From contig NZ_MVOC01000073.1 of assembly GCF_002043095.1 (NCBI RefSeq), positions 1 to 64,000 of the forward strand: 64,000 nucleotides of DNA, given 5' to 3'. This document shows, one piece after another, positions 58,340 to 64,000 of the stretch. Both the position numbers and the translations under genes were made by a program. This DNA is from Mycobacterium sp. AT1 (GTDB lineage Bacteria > Actinomycetota > Actinomycetes > Mycobacteriales > Mycobacteriaceae). The notes beneath the pieces are model-generated. The model was not told where the DNA came from. It saw only the letters and a list, made by a program, of their open reading frames with translations, and did no database searches. Position 1 is the stretch's first letter. The number at the start of each line of letters is the position of its first letter.

Positions 58340-60211
58340 CTAGAGGAGCACGCTGGGCACCACGACGGTGTACCCGAGGTCCCGCATGATGCCCTGCTCG
58401 ATCGGGCTGAGGACCCGGACGCCCAGGCCAACGTCGGTGATGGCGTTCATCAACTGCTGGTTCGATCCGGTGAAGGTGGCGTCGTCAAGATGAGACGCCG
58501 AGCTGCCTTCCTGCCACGGGTTCGGCGTGAAGAGCGGCACCGGCCCGCCATGGGCGGCCACTGCGTTGGCGCCGTCGAAATACAGGCCACCGCCCGCACC
58601 CGTCAGGTTCGGGTCGTACGCGGTGTGCCAGACGCCGCGTGAATTGATCACCCGCGTGCCGGTGGAGGTCGTGATGAAACCGGCGAAGAGCGTCCACTCC
58701 AGGTTGGTGTTCGACCCCGGCGGTCCCACGTAGGACAGGAAACCGAAGGAATGCATCAGCTCGTGCATCGCCGTCGAGACGAAGTCGAACTGGTTGGCGG
58801 CGACCGCATCGCCGTACGCCCAGGATTCGCCGAAGTTCCAGTTGATCGCGCCGTCGGCCGCCGCGCCGTTCGAGTCGACGCCGCTGAGGAGCTCGTTCTG
58901 CACCACCGTCCGCCAAAAGCCAGGTGCGTTGCTGATCAGATCGCTGCCCGCCGAGGCGAGCGTGCTGGTCGTCGTGTCGTTCTCACCCGTGACGTCGTAT
59001 TCCAGGGTGACCGGTTTGGTGACCAGGAAATAGGCCGCCAGCCGGACCGCCGACGATTCGAGCGCGCTCTTGGCATCGGTCGACCAATAATTCGCGCCGG
59101 TGGTGTAGGTGAAAGCGAACTTGATCGCGCCCTCGTTGAACAGTGCCCCGGCCGAGGTGCCCGCACCGCGGAACGGGTCGAGCAGGTTGACGTGCAGGCC
59201 AAGATCTTGAGCCATCACGACGAACGAGTCGACGCCGTCGAATCCCTGACCTGGGCTGTAGGTGAAGGAGCCGTCGGCGTTGAGGGTCAGGTTGCCCGCG
59301 GTGGGGCCCTTTACCAGCCGGTAGGAGATGGGGTCACCCTCGGCGTCGACGGCACTGACCTGCCCGGCAACCGGGGCATCGGACGCCCCGGTCAGCGTCA
59401 GCGGGGCCACCGTCGGAGCCTGGTTCAGCAAGGTGCGTCGCACCGTGTACGCCGTACCGGCGAGCATGCCCTTGAGTGGATCGGCCAGCGGCAGCTGCGC
59501 GATTAGCGCGTGCATCGCCATGAAGGCCCCGCCAAGGTGGTAGGACAACGCTTGCTCGTAGGGGTTGGCAGAAGACACCACCCGCAGCGCCCACGGAGTC
59601 GCGGGTGCCGCGGCGGCCGTCACGACGGGTGTCGGAACCGCTGCGGCGACAACGGGTTCCGTCGTCGCGGGTGCGGTGGTCAGGGATGCGACCTGGGCGC
59701 TGCTGGCCGCCGACACCTTGGAGTGCGCCGCGGACGTCGAGGACGTCGACGACACGTGCCCACTCGAACCGGTGTTGGTCTGGGCCGAGACCGTCGTCTT
59801 GTCGTCGGCAGCTTCGCTCGTCGTCGTCGCCGATGACGATGACGACGATGACGATGACGATGAGGACGACGAGGCCGAGGCCGAGGCCGTCGCGGTTGAG
59901 GTAGAGGTAGTGGTGGAGGGCGACGTCGTTTCGTCGGTGGCCTGTTCGGTCGAGGGGCTGGACCCAGCCGACCCAGCAGCAGACGATCCGCTCTCGCCGG
60001 CTGACGTTCCGTCGGAGGCCGAACCGGTCGAGGACGAGGCGGAGTCGTCGGCGAGGGCGACACCCACCAGCGGGGCTGCCAGTGACGCCCCGAACAGCGC
60101 GGCGCTCATGCCCGCCGAGGCCGCACCGATCTGCAGCCACCGCCGGACACCGAAGTTCTCGGATCGCCGAGCGCGCTGCCCACCCCGGTTTGCTGCCGCG
60201 CCACCCGCCAT
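58340..60211 (-). CDS. Large secreted protein with cadherin-like and HExxH protease-like domains
   Basis: A 623-aa protein. The N-terminus (SENFGVRRWLQIGAASAGMS) is a signal with an Arg pair. It has a low-complexity Ser/Thr/Ala region with a long Ser run near residues 110-130, coded by GAC/GAT/TCG-type hexamer repeats. A bacterial cadherin/VCBS-like module (DAEGDPISYRLVKGPTAGNL, GFDGVDSFVVMAQD) follows. The C-terminal half has AMHELMHSFGF, a zinc protease HExxH motif with the metzincin-like Gly, but the usual third His is replaced by Ser. It is likely cell-surface; it could be a protease or an inactive adhesin. Confidence 0.75.
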   Translation of the reverse strand: MAGGAAANRGGQRARRSENFGVRRWLQIGAASAGMSAALFGASLAAPLVGVALADDSASSSTGSASDGTSAGESGSSAAGSAGSSPSTEQATDETTSPSTTTSTSTATASASASSSSSSSSSSSSSSATTTSEAADDKTTVSAQTNTGSSGHVSSTSSTSAAHSKVSAASSAQVASLTTAPATTEPVVAAAVPTPVVTAAAAPATPWALRVVSSANPYEQALSYHLGGAFMAMHALIAQLPLADPLKGMLAGTAYTVRRTLLNQAPTVAPLTLTGASDAPVAGQVSAVDAEGDPISYRLVKGPTAGNLTLNADGSFTYSPGQGFDGVDSFVVMAQDLGLHVNLLDPFRGAGTSAGALFNEGAIKFAFTYTTGANYWSTDAKSALESSAVRLAAYFLVTKPVTLEYDVTGENDTTTSTLASAGSDLISNAPGFWRTVVQNELLSGVDSNGAAADGAINWNFGESWAYGDAVAANQFDFVSTAMHELMHSFGFLSYVGPPGSNTNLEWTLFAGFITTSTGTRVINSRGVWHTAYDPNLTGAGGGLYFDGANAVAAHGGPVPLFTPNPWQEGSSASHLDDATFTGSNQQLMNAITDVGLGVRVLSPIEQGIMRDLGYTVVVPSVLL

Positions 60212-60392
60212 CTCTTGACCCCTCCGTCAATTGCTGCGAGCTAAGTTATACAGCTCCCATCCAACCGGCGCAGCAATTGTTCGACGAGGGGTCACGTGGA
60301 CAGCCCACTTGATGCGGGCACTGCCGGAGGATTGGCGTTCAAAGTGAACCGGTAACGGCATGCCGCCTGACGTAGATCCGCCAGAGACGTGG
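60212..60392. other. Intergenic region upstream of the secreted protein
   Basis: No gene is seen in these 181 bp. It should contain the promoter of the secreted protein, with TAAGTTATACAG near 60241 (reverse strand) as a possible AT-rich core, and the downstream flank of tRNA-Arg. Confidence 0.35.
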
Positions 60393-60465
60393 TGCGCCCG
60401 AAGGGATTCGAACCCCTAACCTTCTGATCCGTAGTCAGATGCTCTATCCGTTGAGCTACGGGCGC
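60393..60465 (-). tRNA. tRNA-Arg(ACG)
   Basis: 73 nt. Acceptor GCGCCCG pairs with CGGGCGC and discriminator A. The anticodon loop CTACGGA gives ACG, read as ICG after TadA action. D arm AGCTC and T loop GGTTCGAATCC are standard. CCA is not encoded. Confidence 0.95.
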
Positions 60466-60504
60466 GTGCTATTCAGTTGTACGGCTGACGCGAGTCAGCC
60501 GCGG

Positions 60505-60593
60505 CGGAGGCGAGAGGATTTGAACCTCCGGTCCGCTTTAAGACGGACAACTCATTAGCAGTGAGTCCCATTCGGCCGCTCTGGCACGCCTCC
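60505..60593 (-). tRNA. tRNA-Ser(GCT)
   Basis: 89 nt with a long variable arm. Acceptor GGAGGCG pairs with CGCCTCC and discriminator G. The anticodon loop CTGCTAA gives GCT (codons AGC/AGU). T loop GGTTCAAATCC. CCA is not encoded. It is about 40 nt upstream of tRNA-Arg(ACG) on the same strand, possibly one transcript. Confidence 0.95.
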
Positions 60594-60711
60594 TGACCGA
60601 TCCCGAGGGTACCGGACCTAAAAGCAATCCCCAGAACCGCCGAGGAGGAAGCGTACACAGGGGTGACGGTGGAAGGCAAAGCGCCCACTCGGACACCCCT
60701 AGACTGATCGC

Positions 60712-61776
60712 GTGACCGCCCGTCTCCGCCCCGAACTGGCCGACCTTCCCGCCTACACACCCGGCAAGACGGTGCCCGGCGCAATCAAGATCGCCAGCAA
60801 CGAGACCGTCGACGGTCCGCTGCCCAGCGTGCGGGCCGCGATCCTGGCCGCGACCGACGGCATCAACCGCTACCCCGACAACGGCTACGTCGAACTCAAG
60901 GAGCGCCTCGCCAAGCATCTGGACGGCGGCGCCTTCGCCCCCGAACACATCTCGGTGGGCTGCGGCTCGGTGAGCCTGTGCCAGCAGCTCATCCAGATCA
61001 CCTCCACCGTCGGCGACGAGGTGCTCTACGGCTGGCGCAGCTTCGAGATCTACCCGCTGCAGGTTCGCACGGCCGGCGCCACCCCGGTGCAGGTGCCGCT
61101 GACCGACCACACCTTCGACCTGGACGCGATGCTGGCCGCGATCACCGATCGCACCCGGCTGATCTTCATCTGCAACCCCAACAACCCGACGTCGACCGTC
61201 GTCGACCCCGACGCACTCGCACGCTTCGTCGCCGCGGTGCCCAGCGACATCCTCATCGTCCTCGACGAGGCGTACGTCGAGTACATCCGCGACGGCATGC
61301 TGCCCGACAGCTTCGGCCTGGTGCGCAACCACCGCAACGTCGTTGTGCTGCGGACGTTTTCGAAGGCCTACGGGCTGGCCGGGCTGCGCATCGGCTACGC
61401 CGTCGGCGACCCGGACGTCATCTCAGCGCTCAGCAAGGTCTACGTACCCTTCACGGCGACCAGCGTCTCCCAGGCCGCCGCCATCGCCTCGATCGACGCC
61501 GCCGACGAACTCCTGGCCCGTACCGACGCCGTCGTCGAGGAGCGGGCCCGCGTCACCTCGACGCTGCGCGACGCCGGATTCACCGTGCCGCCGTCGCAGG
61601 CGAACTTCGTCTGGCTGCCGCTGGCCGAGGACACCAACGCCTTCGTCAACAGCGCCGCCGACAACCGGATACTGGTGCGGCCCTATGGTCTAGACGGTGT
61701 GCGCGTCACCGTCGCCGCGCCGCACGAGAACGACGCCTTCCTCGAGTTCGCCACCAGCTGGATGGGACAAAGATGA
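60712..61776 (+). CDS. hisC2: Aromatic amino acid aminotransferase (HisC2-type)
   Basis: A 354-aa PLP enzyme of the histidinol-phosphate aminotransferase family. The start RLRPELADLPAYTPGKTVPG, NPNNPTST, the Asp-Ala-Tyr in LDEAYVEYI, the Schiff-base Lys in TFSKAYGLAGLRIG and the Arg near RVTVAAPHEN are typical. As I recall, M. tuberculosis hisC2 (Rv3772, Pat) has the same beginning and makes aromatic amino acids. It would finish tyrosine and phenylalanine synthesis after TyrA. It overlaps the next gene by 4 nt. Confidence 0.9.
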   Translation: MTARLRPELADLPAYTPGKTVPGAIKIASNETVDGPLPSVRAAILAATDGINRYPDNGYVELKERLAKHLDGGAFAPEHISVGCGSVSLCQQLIQITSTVGDEVLYGWRSFEIYPLQVRTAGATPVQVPLTDHTFDLDAMLAAITDRTRLIFICNPNNPTSTVVDPDALARFVAAVPSDILIVLDEAYVEYIRDGMLPDSFGLVRNHRNVVVLRTFSKAYGLAGLRIGYAVGDPDVISALSKVYVPFTATSVSQAAAIASIDAADELLARTDAVVEERARVTSTLRDAGFTVPPSQANFVWLPLAEDTNAFVNSAADNRILVRPYGLDGVRVTVAAPHENDAFLEFATSWMGQR

Positions 61777-62246
61777 GCACCGCGCGAAAGACGTTCGCCG
61801 CGTTGATGGAACGCACCGAGTTGATTCCCGACGCCGAATTGGACGCATTCTGGGACACCCTGCAGCCCGCCACCATCGACTTCATGATCGGGGAGTGGAA
61901 GGGCGGTGAGTTCGACACGGGCCACCGCGCCAACGGCTTCATGAAGCGGCTCAACTGGTTCGGCAAGACCTTCGTCTCCGCCTCCGACGCCAAGCCGCTG
62001 GTGTGCCTGGACGCCGAGGGAAACAAATTCTCCAACACCGAGGCCATGAAGGGCGAGGCGAGCCTGTGGCTCGAGGAGTTCCGCGGCGAGGTGACGGCGT
62101 CCATGGTCTACGACGGCGCCCCGGTGCACGACCACTTCAAGAAGGTCGACGACAACGCCGTCGTTGGCATCATGAACGGCAAGGGCGCGCTGGACGACAG
62201 CGCCGGTTCACCACGACACCTGTACTTCTACCTGGAACGCGTCTAG
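61773..62246 (+). CDS. GXWXG/DUF4334 domain protein
   Basis: A 157-aa protein. The first half contains MIGEWKGGEFDTGH, the Gly-x-Trp-x-Gly motif; the C-terminal half (SASDAKPLVCLDAEGNKF, MVYDGAPVHDHFKKVDDNAVVGIM and LYFYLERV) is the DUF4334 end. The family is common in mycobacteria, is lipocalin-like in outline, and has no known function. The ATG overlaps the aminotransferase stop (ATGA), so the two are co-translated. Confidence 0.8.
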   Translation: MSTARKTFAALMERTELIPDAELDAFWDTLQPATIDFMIGEWKGGEFDTGHRANGFMKRLNWFGKTFVSASDAKPLVCLDAEGNKFSNTEAMKGEASLWLEEFRGEVTASMVYDGAPVHDHFKKVDDNAVVGIMNGKGALDDSAGSPRHLYFYLERV

Positions 62247-62263
62247 CCCCTATCGTCAGTCAG

Positions 62264-62668
62264 ATGAGGACGCGCGTTCTGGGCGCCGCCGCGGTGTTCG
62301 TCGTCGCAGCCGCACTTGCCGGCTGTGATCGCACCACCGAGGGCACCGTGGCGATGACCACCGAGGCCGGTCCCCCGCTGCGAAGCTCGACCTCGGCGCG
62401 ACCCACCCCGTCCTCACCTCGGACCTCGACACCGCGGACGTAGTCCAACACTCCGCCGCCGGGCGATCCTTTCGCAGTGACGTGCCAGGAGTACGTCGAC
62501 CTCGACGAAGCGAACCGGACCGCCGTGGTCGAAGAAATCCTCAAGGACGAGACGGCGGTCCTCAGTCCCGGCGACTCCGAGATCGCGAAGACTCTGGCCG
62601 ACGCGGTGTGCACGTTCCTGCCCGACAGCACGGTGGCCGAGATCCTGCTCGGCGAGACCCCGCCCTGA
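62264..62668 (+). pseudogene. Lipoprotein gene interrupted by an in-frame amber codon
   Basis: The first part (62264-62443) gives a signal with lipobox LAGC, then a Ser/Thr/Pro linker, ending at TAG (62441-62443). Without a frame change, translation would continue SNTPPPGDPFAVTCQEYVD and so on to 62668, with a second Cys (DAVCTFLP). The two Cys and the pattern C-x-E-Y-x-x-L-D-x-A-x-R-x-A-V-V are typical of the mature part of mycobacterial lipoproteins. A single base change would join them (134 aa). As read, only a 59-aa lipopeptide and perhaps a GTG-started 63-aa fragment are made. Confidence 0.7.
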
Positions 62669-62700
62669 GCCCTGCTCCGCCTGGACGTAGCCTTCGTGCC

Positions 62701-63525
62701 ATGGGCGATGCATACGAATCCCTCACCGTCGACGTCGACGATCACGTCGCCACGGTCACGCTGACGGGCCCCGGCAAGGGCAACTCCATGGGGCCGGCGT
62801 TCTGGGCCGAACTCCCCGTCGCGTTCACCAAGCTCGACGCCGATCCGGACGTCCGCGCGATCGTGCTCACCGGATCGGGCAAGAACTTCAGCTACGGGCT
62901 GGACCTGGCCAGCATGGGCGGCACCCTGGCGCCGGTCCTCGCCGAGGGTGCGATGGCCAAGCCGCGCACCGAGTTCCACACCGAACTCAAGGCCATGCAG
63001 GGCACCATCACCGCAGTCGCGGACTGCCGCACACCGGTGATCGCGTCGATCCACGGGTGGTGCATCGGTGGCGGCGTCGACCTGATCTCGGCCGTCGACA
63101 TCCGCTACGCCAGCGCCGACGCCAAGTTCTCCGTGCGCGAGGTCAAGCTCGCGATGGTCGCCGACGTCGGCAGCCTCGCTCGGCTGCCGCTGATCCTGTC
63201 CGACGGCCATCTGCGTGAGCTCGCGTTGACGGGCAAGGACGTCGACGCCGCGCGCGCCGAGAAGATCGGCTTGGTCAACGACGTGTTCCCCGACGCCGAG
63301 GCCTCGCTGGCCGCCGCGCACGAGACGGCACGGGAGATCGCCGCCAACCCGCCGCTGGTGGTCCGCGGCATCAAGGACGTCCTCGACGAGCAGCGCACCG
63401 CGCAGGTGTCGGCGAGCCTGCGCTACGTGGCGGCGTGGAATTCGGCGTTCCTGGCGTCCAAGGACCTGACCGAGGGCATCACCGCGATGTTCGCGAAGCG
63501 GCCGCCGGAGTTCACCGGGGAGTAG
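62701..63525 (+). CDS. echA21: Enoyl-CoA hydratase (EchA21 type)
   Basis: A 274-aa crotonase. The oxyanion-hole segments are GSGKNFSYGLDLASM and SIHGWCIGGGVDLI; the latter region includes the Glu-like position replaced by the common D in VDIRYASADAKFSVREVKLAM, so the catalytic Glu is in REVKL. Trp after HG is seen in dienoyl-CoA isomerase-type members. The gene order after hisC2 resembles Rv3772-Rv3774 of M. tuberculosis. It acts in fatty acid beta-oxidation or isomerisation of dienoyl-CoA. Confidence 0.85.
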   Translation: MGDAYESLTVDVDDHVATVTLTGPGKGNSMGPAFWAELPVAFTKLDADPDVRAIVLTGSGKNFSYGLDLASMGGTLAPVLAEGAMAKPRTEFHTELKAMQGTITAVADCRTPVIASIHGWCIGGGVDLISAVDIRYASADAKFSVREVKLAMVADVGSLARLPLILSDGHLRELALTGKDVDAARAEKIGLVNDVFPDAEASLAAAHETAREIAANPPLVVRGIKDVLDEQRTAQVSASLRYVAAWNSAFLASKDLTEGITAMFAKRPPEFTGE

Positions 63526-63738
63526 TTGGAACCGGAACCGGGCGGCAACATGCGACCACCGAAGTAAGTCGACCCAGCCTCCGCACCACACCGAGGAGCA
63601 ACTCTGCGCCGCGGCCGCCGCGAGTGAACCCCTGCTTCTGGACGTGGCCAAGCACGGCCTGACCATCGCCGGCACACGGGCTTGGCTGAACTAGCAGTTG
63701 CGCCCAACGGGTAAGGCTGCCTCGCCACGGATATCGTG
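63526..63738. other. Gene-poor stretch after echA21
   Basis: No complete gene. A frame ending at a TAG at about 63692-63694 reads EPLLLDVAKHGLTIAGTRAWL, protein-like, but has no start codon in frame after the echA21 end. It may be the remnant of a small gene upstream of the truncated gene at the edge. Confidence 0.35.
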
Positions 63739-64000
63739 ATGACCGGACAACGCGACTGCGACTCCACAGTCACATCGGGGCGGATGGACAAGGCAACGGA
63801 GTTCCTCGACCTAGCCGCGTTCGCGGAGGACACCCACCCCACTGCGGCCGCTCACCTGTATGTCGACGCTGGTATCGCCGCTGCGGACGTGATCTGCTGC
63901 GTGCGACTCGGCATGCATTCGAATACCGGTAGCCACAGCGAGGCCCGCGCGCTACTGAAGAAGGCGGAGAGCGGGTCCGAGCGGCACCTCGCCACATTGC
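63739..64000 (+). CDS. HEPN-like protein, truncated by the window end
   Basis: An open frame of 87 codons with no stop before the edge. The ATG at 63739 or the better-looking MDKATEFLDLAAFAED at 63784 may be the start. The helical sequence AAHLYVDAGIAAADVICC then HSNTGSHSEARALLKKAE resembles HEPN-fold proteins of actinobacteria, but the typical R-x4-6-H motif, if present, is beyond the edge. The preceding remnant could be a partner gene. Confidence 0.55.
   Translation, partial: MTGQRDCDSTVTSGRMDKATEFLDLAAFAEDTHPTAAAHLYVDAGIAAADVICCVRLGMHSNTGSHSEARALLKKAESGSERHLATL

Noticed and set aside
59565..60218. Forward frame with a long Asp/Glu run
   Set aside because: It is the complement of the poly-Ser region of the secreted protein and lacks a ribosome site.

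Overview
GC-rich chromosomal DNA of a mycobacterium, most likely a rapidly growing species (Mycolicibacterium). The support is two MspA-type porins, FAS-II mycolate enzymes of the KasB and HadC types, a PknH-like lipoprotein, a PGRS-like glycine-rich secreted protein, an arylesterase very close to M. smegmatis MsAcT, and, on the right, the gene order I remember from M. tuberculosis around Rv3752c-Rv3762c plus hisC2 and echA21. All assignments come from reading the sequence and from recalled family knowledge; no search was run.

Layout. 1-5.8 kb: TetR regulator with an operator-like palindrome, enoyl-CoA hydratase, small conserved proteins, ferritin-like protein, aldo/keto reductase, arginase-family enzyme. 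5.8-10.2 kb: an envelope cluster of small exported proteins, two tandem MspA-family porins and a lipoprotein. 10.4-14.3 kb: a KasB-like ketoacyl-ACP synthase and HadC-like dehydratase pair, a thiolase and an SDR. 14.3-31.6 kb: DUF1622 protein, stand-alone LigD-type polymerase, PGRS/collagen-like protein, aldehyde dehydrogenase, MFS pump with divergent MarR regulator, molybdenum hydroxylase, aldolase, esterase, a two-component system divergent from an exported peptide/catalase/cytochrome b561 operon, hydrolase, DUF1330 protein and TetR.

31.66-42.83 kb: an integrated element of about 11.2 kb inserted in the 3' end of tRNA-Ser(CGA). A 27-bp direct repeat bounds it, and candidate integrase arm sites lie just inside both ends. 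The right end has integrase, repressor, a divergent operator/promoter region, an excisionase-like gene, a winged-helix gene and a five-unit 36-bp iteron array. A run of small, translationally coupled phage-type genes follows. No capsid, portal, tail or large terminase gene is visible, so it looks like a phage satellite or minimal integrative element. Its left end carries cargo of lower GC: an HNH nuclease gene broken by an 8-bp tandem duplication, and a tight three-gene operon led by a TIGR04255-type protein. That operon is the best candidate here for an undescribed system, possibly anti-phage defence.

42.8-64 kb: conserved core. tRNA-Ser, tadA and its partner, tyrA, glycolipid-binding protein, the proXVWZ osmoprotectant transporter, LapA-like protein, phosphotransferase, histidine phosphatase, SDR, alkylsulfatase, phosphoesterase, a membrane GGDEF-EAL protein, SnoaL-like and VanY-like proteins, a large secreted HExxH protein, tRNA-Arg(ACG), tRNA-Ser(GCT), aromatic aminotransferase, a lipoprotein gene with an in-frame amber codon, echA21, and a truncated HEPN-like gene at the window edge.
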